A stretch of DNA of 19,659 nt from Bacilli bacterium. GTDB lineage: Bacteria > Bacillota_I > Bacilli_A > RFN20 > CAG-288. The notes beneath the pieces were generated by a model that made no database searches, was not told the origin of the DNA, and worked only from the letters and a program-made list of their open reading frames with translations. The position numbers and the translations under genes are program-made. Position 1 is the stretch's first letter; each line of letters opens with the position of its first letter. The stretch covers positions 1 to 19,659 of the forward strand of contig CAAFJQ010000170.1 of assembly GCA_900763245.1 (NCBI GenBank). Direction: 5' to 3'. Shown here in pieces: positions 12,503-19,659 of the stretch.

Positions 12503-15148
12503 ATGTCAGAGAATGATGAAAATCTGAATCAGCTGGGAAAAACCGTCAAAGACGAGTCTCAAAAAGCAGAAAAGAAACTCACCTTTGCCTTAGCAGGAAA
12601 CCCCAACTGCGGTAAGACAACTTTATTTAACTCTCTTACCGGATCCACGGCCTATGTCGGAAACTGGCCAGGTGTTACAGTCGAGAAGAGAAGCGGTGTC
12701 TATAAGAACAAGAATGTCGGAGAGGCCGATATCATCGACCTACCTGGCATCTACTCCTTATCACCGTATTCACCGGAAGAAGTCGTTTCAAGAAACTTCA
12801 TTCTTGATTCCAAACCGGACTGTGTCATCAACGTTATTGATGGTACGAACTTAGAGAGAAACCTCTATATGACAACACAGATCATGGAAATGGATGTTCC
12901 TGTTGTTATTGCCATCAACATGATTGATACCGTCAGAAAGAACGGAATGGATATCGACTGCAAGATGCTTCAGGAAAAATTAGGTGTCCCTGTTGTTGCA
13001 GTCTCTGCACTGAGAAGAGAGAATCTCAATGATTTGATGAAAGTCGCCATCGCATCCTCTAAAGCAAAGAGAACAGGAACTTCCATTCTCTTTGATACCG
13101 AAAACGGAGAAATCATCAAAGAAGCAAAAAGCATTTATGAAGCTTCCGGAATTGAAAACCCGCTCTTCCATGCCATCAAAGGCTTAGAAAATGATGAAAT
13201 CGAAGTTTCTCTTCATAAAGAAGAGACAGAAAAAGTCAGAGCCCTTTACAAAGGAAACGAAGACTTTGAATCAATGTCTGCAGACTTGAGATACAAATAC
13301 ATCACCAAAGAACTCTCTGGCTGCAAAATCGGTGTTGAAAAAGAAGTGAAGACTGCTGAAAAGGAAAAATTATCCATCTCCGATAAAATCGATAAAGTAC
13401 TGACCAACAAATGGGCCGGTATTCCGATATTCATTCTCATCCTCTTCATCATCTTCGAACTCACCTTCTCCGAAGATTTGTTCTTCCTTAATGCAGCAGG
13501 TGTCTTCGGAGATAGCGGATTCAACTCCCCGTTGGGCTGGATCGGTGCCGGAAACGGCATTGAATCACCCGGATTCATTCTTGCCAACTTCACGAATTGG
13601 TGCACAGGTTGGATTACCACGTTCTTCTCTGACATCGTCTTGAAGAACGCTTCTACCTGGGTAAACGGAATGATCTGCGACGGTATCTTAGGCGGTATCT
13701 TCGCTGTCATCGGCTTCTTGCCGCAAATTCTCCTTCTGTTCTTCTTCTTCTCATTGATGGAAGACAGCGGCTATATGGCCCGTGTCGCCTTCATCCTTGA
13801 CCGTCTCTTCAGAAAATTCGGCCTTTCCGGAAGAGCATTCCTCCCGATGATCATGGGATTCGGATGCGGTGTTCCGGCTATGATGAACACTCGTACCTTG
13901 ACAACAGACAAGGAAAGAACTCAGACCATCCGTGTCATTCCTTTCTTCACCTGCTCTGCCAAGCTTCCTATCATCACTGCTATCGCTGGCGTTCTTCTTT
14001 CTTCCTTTGGTATCAAAGGTGCCAGTTATATCACATTCAGTGTCTATGTCGCCGGTATGGCTATTGCTATCATCTCTGTTCTCATCATGCACTCCACAAC
14101 GCAGAGAGAAAAGATTCCTCCGTTCATCATGGAGCTTCCCGCCTATCATATCCCTCAGCCTCGCGCTCTTTCCATCCACATTTGGGATAAAGCAAAACAC
14201 TTTGTCAAAAAGACTTTCACCATCATCCTTTCCTCTACTATCTTAGTCTGGCTGTTCTCCAGAATCAGCTGGGACTGGCACTATCTCGGTCAGGAAGGCA
14301 TTCTCTTCTCTTACAATGATAACGGCAGCCTTTGGGCAATGATCGAAGGATTAGAAGATGCCATTGCAAATGGCAATCTCGACAATACTGTCAAGACTGC
14401 TATCGATAATCTCATTGCTTCCGGAAAGATGAGTGAAGATATGTCTCTTGTCGATTACAGTGCCGTCATGAACGATCCCATCTTAAAGGATGTCATTGTC
14501 GATTACTTTGCTACAACTGAAGTCATTCCGAATATGAATCAGTCTATCTTAGGATCCTTAGGTTCCTTCTTTGCGCCGTTATTCACTCCGATGGGCTGGG
14601 GTGTCTCCTGCGCTTACGCGCCGCACCTTGTCAGCGCCAACAGCGGATCCTGGGCATTCTCTGTCTCTGCACTCACCGGCCTTGTCGCTAAGGAAAATGC
14701 AATCGGTACCTTCGGTACACTTGCTTCTTCCTTCAATGGATTAGGACTTCCTGAAGGTGTCTTAGGTGCTATCGATACAGAAGCTGATGCCGGTATCGGA
14801 GCTGTCACCGCTATTGTCAAAGCAACCTTCCAGACCAACGCTGATGGTTCCTTAGTCGATGAAGTCAAAACTTCCGCTTCCCTCATCTCCTTTGTCATGT
14901 TCAATGTCACTACCATTCCTTGCTTTGCTTCTGTCGCTACTGCCAAATCTGAATTGATGAATCGCAAAGCCTTCTTAGGCACCATCGCCTTCTGGCTTGC
15001 CGGTTCTTATATTGTCGGCTGCCTCACCTATATGGTCATCGCCTATTGGTGGACATCCTTCATCGTTGTTGCTCTTCTTGCTGCTCTCTTTGTCGGACTT
15101 CATTTCTACAATAAGAAAATGACTGCAAAGGAGCCCTTAGCTGCCTAA
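12503..15148 (+). CDS. feoB: Ferrous iron transporter FeoB
   Basis: FeoB imports Fe(II) across the cytoplasmic membrane using an N-terminal GTPase. In this 881-residue protein the G motifs are G1 GNPNCGKT (32-39), G2 threonine T59 in GVT, G3 DLPG (79-82), G4 NMID (139-142) and G5 SAL (168-170). A helical linker follows to about 300. The membrane part contains the first gate segment DSGYMARVAF (421-430) through GCGVPAMMNTRTL (454-466), C484 in FTCSAKLP, the second gate segment (VAKENAIGTFGTL, 728-740) and NVTTIPCFAS near 801-810. Residues of about 600-680, between membrane segments, form a polar acidic insertion not usual in short FeoB proteins. AGAAAGGA lies before the ATG. The next gene begins two bases after the stop. 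Confidence 0.96.
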   Translation: MSENDENLNQLGKTVKDESQKAEKKLTFALAGNPNCGKTTLFNSLTGSTAYVGNWPGVTVEKRSGVYKNKNVGEADIIDLPGIYSLSPYSPEEVVSRNFILDSKPDCVINVIDGTNLERNLYMTTQIMEMDVPVVIAINMIDTVRKNGMDIDCKMLQEKLGVPVVAVSALRRENLNDLMKVAIASSKAKRTGTSILFDTENGEIIKEAKSIYEASGIENPLFHAIKGLENDEIEVSLHKEETEKVRALYKGNEDFESMSADLRYKYITKELSGCKIGVEKEVKTAEKEKLSISDKIDKVLTNKWAGIPIFILILFIIFELTFSEDLFFLNAAGVFGDSGFNSPLGWIGAGNGIESPGFILANFTNWCTGWITTFFSDIVLKNASTWVNGMICDGILGGIFAVIGFLPQILLLFFFFSLMEDSGYMARVAFILDRLFRKFGLSGRAFLPMIMGFGCGVPAMMNTRTLTTDKERTQTIRVIPFFTCSAKLPIITAIAGVLLSSFGIKGASYITFSVYVAGMAIAIISVLIMHSTTQREKIPPFIMELPAYHIPQPRALSIHIWDKAKHFVKKTFTIILSSTILVWLFSRISWDWHYLGQEGILFSYNDNGSLWAMIEGLEDAIANGNLDNTVKTAIDNLIASGKMSEDMSLVDYSAVMNDPILKDVIVDYFATTEVIPNMNQSILGSLGSFFAPLFTPMGWGVSCAYAPHLVSANSGSWAFSVSALTGLVAKENAIGTFGTLASSFNGLGLPEGVLGAIDTEADAGIGAVTAIVKATFQTNADGSLVDEVKTSASLISFVMFNVTTIPCFASVATAKSELMNRKAFLGTIAFWLAGSYIVGCLTYMVIAYWWTSFIVVALLAALFVGLHFYNKKMTAKEPLAA

Positions 15149-15149
15149 T

Positions 15150-15407
15150 ATGGTCATGCTTGCTAATATTACCGATATTGTTGCTATCACAGTTGTCATT
15201 CTCATCTGTATTGCTCTTATCTCCTTCTTTGTCTTCAAGAAGGCAAAGGGCGAAAAGATCGAAGATTGCGATTGCAAAGGTAAAGGCAAAGAGATGAAAG
15301 CCTATTACATGGCTGTCAAGAAAAAAGAAGAGAAAAAAAAGAAGAAAGAAGAAAAGAAAAAATGTTGTTGCTGCAACACTGATTCTTCAACTTCAAAAAA
15401 AGATTAA
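15150..15407 (+). CDS. FeoB-associated Cys-rich membrane protein
   Basis: This 85-residue protein matches the small single-helix, cysteine-rich family found after feoB in Bacillota. One membrane helix covers residues of about 8-29. A cytoplasmic tail follows with a C-x-C pair (C40, C42), a Lys/Glu-rich stretch (57-71) and a run of four cysteines (72-75). Its role is not established; accepting or relaying iron at the cytoplasmic side of FeoB is a reasonable inference from the cysteines and position. The start at 15150 is one base after the feoB stop, with GGAG about 16 bases upstream, so translation is probably coupled to feoB; ATG at 15156 is an alternative. Confidence 0.85.
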   Translation: MVMLANITDIVAITVVILICIALISFFVFKKAKGEKIEDCDCKGKGKEMKAYYMAVKKKEEKKKKKEEKKKCCCCNTDSSTSKKD

Positions 15408-15450
15408 GGCGAAAATGATTCTATAAGAGTCATTCGCATACCTCCAATCG

Positions 15451-15487
15451 AAATCCCGGGGATGACAGAACCTCGGGATTTTATTAT
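15451..15487 (+). terminator. Intrinsic terminator after the feo operon
   Basis: An 11-bp stem with one G-U pair (15451-15461 with 15471-15481; core AAATCCCG/CGGGATTT) has a 9-base loop and is followed by a T/A-rich tract (TTATTAT). It may also slow minus-strand transcription from mutY, but no T tract follows it on that strand. Confidence 0.8.
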
Positions 15488-15526
15488 ACGCTATTATAAG
15501 CAATCTATTATCACAATAAAAGGTTT

Positions 15527-16555
15527 TTAAATAATCTTAAGTAGCTTACTATAATAGGAAAAAACAGTCGGTATCGTATACTGAGAAAGCATATCAATAG
15601 GTATAAAATCACCTTTTGGCTTCTCTTTTAAAACAACCAGATAACCAGTCATGTTCCAGATGCGATGAGTAAAGACAAATCGCTGGTCATCCAATTCATT
15701 TATCTCCTGATAGATATATCCGTTCTTCTCACAATAGAATCTCATCTCCTCTAAGCTAAGCTTCTCATCTAATGTTGTAAACTCATATAGAGATGCAAGT
15801 AAGCCCGTATCTTTCCTTTTATGTACCAGAACCTCGTTCTGATACATAAAGAGAACAACCGTCTTATCTTCCTCTTTGACTTTCGTTTTCTTTATGACAA
15901 TAGGAAAATCTAGTTCCCTATTGTTCTTATGGGCAAGGCACATAGAAGAAAAAGGGCATTTCTCACATAATGGTTTTCCATTAGGAAGGCAGACCATCTC
16001 ACCCAAATCCATCAGAGCCTGAAGGTAATCACCTGGTCTAGCGGGTAGATTGTTCAAGAAGTAGGCTTCTGCTTTTTCTTTTGTTTTCTTGTCCTTGATA
16101 TCATCTTCAGACATTGTAAGACGAGAAAAGACGCGAAGAAGATTGCCATCTACTGCAACATACTTTTCCTGATAACCGATAGCAAGTATCGCTTTGCTTG
16201 TATAATCACCGATACCAGGAAGACTCAACAGATCAGAAAGCTTATCAGGGACAGAAGAAGAGAACATCTCTTTCATCTGTTCACAGGCTTTCTTGATATT
16301 CCTGATTCTTGAATAATATCCTAATCCTTGCCATAAAAGCTGAAGATCTTCAATATCTGCAGCTGCTACACTATCAACATCCGGATACTTTGCAATAAAG
16401 CGGAGATAGTAATCTTTGACTGTATCCACTCTTGTCTGCTGAAGCATGATCTCACTGATATATACATGATAGGGTGTAGGATCTTCACGCCATGGCAGTA
16501 TGCGTCTATGGTTTTTATAAAACGATAAAAGGGAATCAATGTATTCTTTTTCCAT
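15527..16555 (-). CDS. mutY: A/G-specific adenine DNA glycosylase MutY
   Basis: MutY removes adenine mispaired with 8-oxoguanine or guanine. The 342-residue protein has the N-terminal LPWR segment, S-E-I-M-L-Q-Q-T-R-V with catalytic Glu (about residue 35), the helix-hairpin-helix LPGIGDYTSKAI (about 112-123), the catalytic Asp in AVDGNLLRV (about 136), and four iron-sulfur cysteines (about 189, 197, 200, 206). A Nudix-like C-terminal domain follows from about 230 with VFTHRIWNMTGY. The ATG at 16555 is preferred over an in-frame TTG nine codons upstream; neither has a strong ribosome-binding site, suggesting low expression. It is a lone gene between the convergent feo operon and ppdK. Confidence 0.93.
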   Translation of the reverse strand: MEKEYIDSLLSFYKNHRRILPWREDPTPYHVYISEIMLQQTRVDTVKDYYLRFIAKYPDVDSVAAADIEDLQLLWQGLGYYSRIRNIKKACEQMKEMFSSSVPDKLSDLLSLPGIGDYTSKAILAIGYQEKYVAVDGNLLRVFSRLTMSEDDIKDKKTKEKAEAYFLNNLPARPGDYLQALMDLGEMVCLPNGKPLCEKCPFSSMCLAHKNNRELDFPIVIKKTKVKEEDKTVVLFMYQNEVLVHKRKDTGLLASLYEFTTLDEKLSLEEMRFYCEKNGYIYQEINELDDQRFVFTHRIWNMTGYLVVLKEKPKGDFIPIDMLSQYTIPTVFSYYSKLLKII

Positions 16556-16607
16556 GATTTGATTGTACCAATCTCTTGACAATCTTTCATCAGATATGCT
16601 TACAAAT

Positions 16608-16637
16608 AATATATCTTTAGATTGATAAAAGATACAA
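16608..16637 (-). promoter_or_regulatory. Candidate mutY promoter
   Basis: On the minus strand, TTGTAT (16632-16637), an 18-base spacer and TATATT (16608-16613) lie about 50 bases before the mutY ATG. The boxes are imperfect, so this is a tentative call. Confidence 0.4.
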
Positions 16638-16661
16638 CTTCAATGTTGAATCGAAATTTTC

Positions 16662-16704
16662 TTGTAATAGAAAACTCCTGACTGGAGTAAACCAATCAGG
16701 AGTT
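16662..16704 (-). terminator. Intrinsic terminator of ppdK
   Basis: On the minus strand a 9-bp perfect stem (AACTCCTGA/TCAGGAGTT; 16696-16704 with 16673-16681) is followed by TTCTATT. It lies 19 bases past the ppdK stop codon and separates it from mutY. Confidence 0.75.
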
Positions 16705-16722
16705 ATTATCAGCAACTAAAGA

Positions 16723-19458
16723 TTAATACTTGTAACCTTCTTCTCTGATCTTAGCCTGAGCAGCAGCAAGTCTAGCACCAGGAACACGGAACGGAGAGCA
16801 GGAGACATAGTCAACCTTGCAAGCCTGGAAGATAGCGATGGATTCCGGATCGCCACCAGCTTCACCGCAAATACCGCAATGGAGTTCAGGGTTGGCAGCC
16901 TTACCTTCGCTGACAGAGAGAGCAATCAATCTCTTGACGGCTTCAGAGTCAATGGTTTTGAAAGGATCAAAGTCGATAAGGTTGTTGTTGAGGTATTCGT
17001 TGATGAATGCAGAATAGTCGTTTCTGGAGAAACCATATGTGAACTGAGTAAGGTCGTTTGTACCATAGGAGAAGTAAGCGGCATCTTTTCCGAGTTCACC
17101 TGCAGTGAGAGCGGCTCTAGGAGTTTCGATCATTGTACCAACGATGTACTTCATCTTCTTGTCATAAGCAGATTCAGCGATGAGCTTATCGGCAACTTCG
17201 CTGACCAACTTCTTGACGAAGACGAATTCCTTGTCGGCGATAACCTGAGGAACCATTAAGGAAGCAGTGATCTTAACCTTCTTGCCAGCCTTCTTGGAGA
17301 GGTCTTCTTCGGCTCTTAAAGCGGCCTTGATGACAGCTTCAGCCTGCATTCTACCGATTTCAGGATAGACAACGTCCAAACGGCATCCACGGAGACCCAT
17401 CATCGGGTTAGTCATATGGAGCTGGTTGATTCTGGCCTTGACGGTTTCGATAGTCTTTCCAGACTTCTTGGCAAGATCAGCAATGTCTTCTTCCTTGATA
17501 GGGAGGTATTCATCAAGCGGCGGATCGAGCAATCTGACGTTGATGTTGACACCGCCTAAAGCGATGTACATGTTGTAGAAGTCTTCTTCCTGGAACTTTT
17601 CGAGCTTTTCAAGATACTTGACTCTCTCTTCAGTTGTATCGGAAAGAATCATCTGCTGCATGATGAAGAGTCTGTCCTTGCCACGGAACATATGTTCAGT
17701 TCTGCAAAGACCGATTCCTCTTGCACCGAAGCGGACAGCATTGTGAGCTTCTTCCGGAGTATCGGCATTGGCGAAGACCTTGATGTCAGCATACTTGTCT
17801 GCCCACTTGAGGACCTTGACGAAGTTAGCATTATCGCCGCCTTCCTTGGTTTCAACAGCACCATCATAGATAGTACCGGTGGAACCATTGATGGAGATGA
17901 TATCTCCTTCCTTATAAGTATGTCCGCCTAAGCTCATGGTCTTATTTTCTTCATCGACCTTGAGTTCAGAGCAGCCAGTGACACAGGTCTTACCAATCTG
18001 TCTGGCAACGACAGCTGCGTGAGAGGTCATACCGCCACGCATTGTAAGGATACCCTGAGCAACGACCATACCGCCTAAATCTTCCGGAGAAGTTTCGGCT
18101 CTGACTAAGACGAGCTGAGCCTTCTTGTCCTTAGCGGCAATCTTGGCAGCTTCATCAGCAGAGAAGACGATGTGACCGACAGCGGCACCAGGGCCTGCGG
18201 CATTACCATGACCGATGATGACAGCCTTCTTTTCAGAAGCTTCAACAAAGGTAGGATGTAATAACTGATCGAGAGAACGAGGATCGACTCTAAGGAGCGC
18301 TTCCTTCTCTTCGAGGAGTCCTTCCTTGACCATATCAGTGGCAACCTGAAGACCGGCAACACCGGTTCTCTTACCATTACGGGTCTGGAGGAAGTAGAGT
18401 TTTCCGTCTTCAACGGTGAACTCGAAGTCCTGCATATCCTTATAATGCTTTTCAAGCTTCTTGGCAGACTTGACTAACTGATCATAGATAGCAGGCTGCT
18501 GTTCCTTGAGAGCATCGATATGTAAAGGAGTACGGATACCGGCAACGACGTCTTCGCCCTGAGCTTCGATGAGGTACTCAGCGAAGATCTGGTTCTTACC
18601 ATCGGTAGGCTGACGGGTGAAACCGACACCCGTACCGGAGTTCTGATTCATGTTACCGAAGGCCATCATCTGGACGTTGACAGCAGTTCCCCAAGAATAA
18701 GGGATGTTGTTCATCTTTCTGTAGAGGTTGGCTCTTTCGTTGTCCCAAGAGTGGAAGATTGCTTTTACAGCAGTCATCAACTGAACAAGAGGATCGGTCG
18801 GGAATTCTTCGCCGAAGGTCTTCTTGTAGTAGGCCTTGTATTCCTTGATCAAATACTTAAGATCGTCGACTTCGACTTCGAAATCATTCTTAAGACCTTT
18901 CTTGGCCTTGATGTCATCGAGCATCTTATCCATGGCATCTCTAGGATGTCCCTTGGCGATGTTGGTGAACATAAGGATGAATCGTCTATAGCAGTCATAG
19001 GCAAATCTTTCCTTACCGGACTGCTTAGCCAAGGCTTCAACGGTTTCATCGTTAAGACCGAGGTTAAGAATGGTATCCATCATACCAGGCATAGAAACTC
19101 TGGCACCAGAACGGACAGAGACGAGAAGCGGCTTCGGGCCTTTGCCGAAAGTCTTTCCGGTTCTGTGTTCAAGGGCTTTGATTCCATCCTTGATCTGCTT
19201 TTCGAGCTTAGCAGGGATCTTTCTACCAGAATCGTAATAGAGTGTGCAGGCTTCTGTAGAGATTGTGAAACCATCCGGAATGGTGATTCCGATGTGAGCC
19301 ATTTCGGCTAAACCGGCACCTTTGCCACCGAGAAGGGGCTTGCCTAATCCATAGGCTTCACCAAAGGCATAAACGTACTGTCCAGGAACATACTTTGTTC
19401 TGGGCTTTCTGCTGGTCTTTGCAGCAGAAACTTTCTTCGCAACTTTCTTTGCAGGCAT
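16723..19458 (-). CDS. ppdK: Pyruvate, phosphate dikinase
   Basis: PPDK interconverts pyruvate, ATP and phosphate with phosphoenolpyruvate, AMP and pyrophosphate in the cytoplasm. The 911-residue protein has an N-terminal nucleotide-binding domain (GGKGAGLAEM near 44-53; SVRSGARVSMPGMMDT near 114-129), a central swivelling domain with the phospho-acceptor histidine H480 in GGMTSH, and a C-terminal PEP-binding barrel (GIGLCRTEHMF 581-591, VGTMIETPRAA, GTNDLTQFTYG near 799-809, and the Cys motif HCGICGEAGGDP 860-871). Relative to the Clostridium symbiosum enzyme (phospho-His 455) there are about 25 extra residues at the N-terminus, rich in Lys, Arg and Ala. GGAGG precedes the ATG. The usual histidine in GEHGGDP is alanine here. 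Confidence 0.96.
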   Translation of the reverse strand: MPAKKVAKKVSAAKTSRKPRTKYVPGQYVYAFGEAYGLGKPLLGGKGAGLAEMAHIGITIPDGFTISTEACTLYYDSGRKIPAKLEKQIKDGIKALEHRTGKTFGKGPKPLLVSVRSGARVSMPGMMDTILNLGLNDETVEALAKQSGKERFAYDCYRRFILMFTNIAKGHPRDAMDKMLDDIKAKKGLKNDFEVEVDDLKYLIKEYKAYYKKTFGEEFPTDPLVQLMTAVKAIFHSWDNERANLYRKMNNIPYSWGTAVNVQMMAFGNMNQNSGTGVGFTRQPTDGKNQIFAEYLIEAQGEDVVAGIRTPLHIDALKEQQPAIYDQLVKSAKKLEKHYKDMQDFEFTVEDGKLYFLQTRNGKRTGVAGLQVATDMVKEGLLEEKEALLRVDPRSLDQLLHPTFVEASEKKAVIIGHGNAAGPGAAVGHIVFSADEAAKIAAKDKKAQLVLVRAETSPEDLGGMVVAQGILTMRGGMTSHAAVVARQIGKTCVTGCSELKVDEENKTMSLGGHTYKEGDIISINGSTGTIYDGAVETKEGGDNANFVKVLKWADKYADIKVFANADTPEEAHNAVRFGARGIGLCRTEHMFRGKDRLFIMQQMILSDTTEERVKYLEKLEKFQEEDFYNMYIALGGVNINVRLLDPPLDEYLPIKEEDIADLAKKSGKTIETVKARINQLHMTNPMMGLRGCRLDVVYPEIGRMQAEAVIKAALRAEEDLSKKAGKKVKITASLMVPQVIADKEFVFVKKLVSEVADKLIAESAYDKKMKYIVGTMIETPRAALTAGELGKDAAYFSYGTNDLTQFTYGFSRNDYSAFINEYLNNNLIDFDPFKTIDSEAVKRLIALSVSEGKAANPELHCGICGEAGGDPESIAIFQACKVDYVSCSPFRVPGARLAAAQAKIREEGYKY

Positions 19459-19499
19459 TTTTTCCTCCTAAAAAATATATAGGTTTTTTACCTTCGAAT

Positions 19500-19527
19500 A
19501 TTTTAGCATACTGAAAATCATAATCAA
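19500..19527 (-). promoter_or_regulatory. ppdK promoter with extended -10
   Basis: On the minus strand, TTGATT (19522-19527), a 16-base spacer and TAAAAT (19500-19505) preceded by TGC give an extended -10 promoter. The leader to the ATG is about 35 bases and contains a small AGGT/ACCT inverted repeat but no obvious riboswitch. The remaining bases to the right edge of the window show no gene. Confidence 0.55.
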
Positions 19528-19659
19528 ATATACAAACATGATGTAAAGGTCGATTTTTCAATGCTTTTTTATGGTTTCAACCAATTGTTACGAAAAAGCA
19601 ACCTGAATCTTCAAGACATTTGTCTCACTATTTAAGTCTAAATCGTTTATTTTAAGAAA

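Noticed and set aside
16556..16590. TTG start for mutY, and a separate short minus-strand frame beginning at 16590
   Set aside because: The TTG adds nine non-conserved residues without a good ribosome-binding site. The other frame is out of register with mutY and its product has no recognisable features.
18751..19311. 186-codon plus-strand frame inside ppdK
   Set aside because: It lies entirely opposite a highly conserved PPDK region and has no ribosome-binding site or recognisable domain.
19500..19520. Fourth iron-type operator at the ppdK promoter (TTAGCATA shared with site 3)
   Set aside because: Only the left half matches; the CTAAC half at six-base spacing is missing.

Overview
The window looks like chromosomal DNA of a low-to-moderate GC Bacillota (Firmicute). 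Supporting points are the secG-rnr-smpB gene order, strong GGAGG ribosome-binding sites, a paired MarR/ABC exporter operon, a feoA-feoA-feoB-Cys-rich protein operon next to a short DtxR-type regulator, and a pyruvate phosphate dikinase. TGA is used as a stop (for example at the ends of the first trkA-like gene and both ABC genes), so this is not a mycoplasma-type code. An Erysipelotrichia-like origin is a guess from overall flavour only; nothing here proves it. No phage, transposon, CRISPR, rRNA or tRNA sequence is visible.

Layout: (1) 57-3766, protein export and RNA quality control: secG, an intrinsic terminator, rnr (RNase R with a very long Arg/Gly/Ser-rich tail), smpB, terminator. (2) 3824-6810, a potassium-uptake operon with its own promoter: a short RCK/TrkA-N protein, a second RCK protein with a degenerate nucleotide motif, and a TrkH-type channel, all overlapping, then a strong terminator. 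(3) 6838-11151, a MarR-type regulator with an inverted repeat over its promoter, followed by two overlapping half-transporter genes for a heterodimeric ABC exporter, then a terminator. (4) 11167-15484, an iron block. A small 54-residue membrane protein, not obvious because of its size, sits under a promoter whose spacer is a 24-bp palindrome. A DtxR-family regulator lies convergent to it. Divergent from the regulator is feoA-feoA-feoB-FeoB-associated protein, whose promoter carries two more copies of the same GTTAG-N6-YTAAC element. (5) 15527-19458, two genes on the minus strand: mutY and ppdK, each with its own promoter candidate.

The most interesting part is the iron block. Three copies of one operator-like element define a small local regulon that links feoAB to a previously unremarked small membrane protein. 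The regulator next door has a mixed set of metal ligands (MntR-like Asp/Glu/His plus a DtxR-like Cys). The small gene and the regulator gene overlap tail to tail, and the regulator's apparent terminator lies inside the small gene. Everything else is mostly conserved housekeeping and transport, with some unusual tails and insertions (RNase R C-terminus, PPDK N-terminus, FeoB external loop). All functional calls are from reading motifs; no database search was run.
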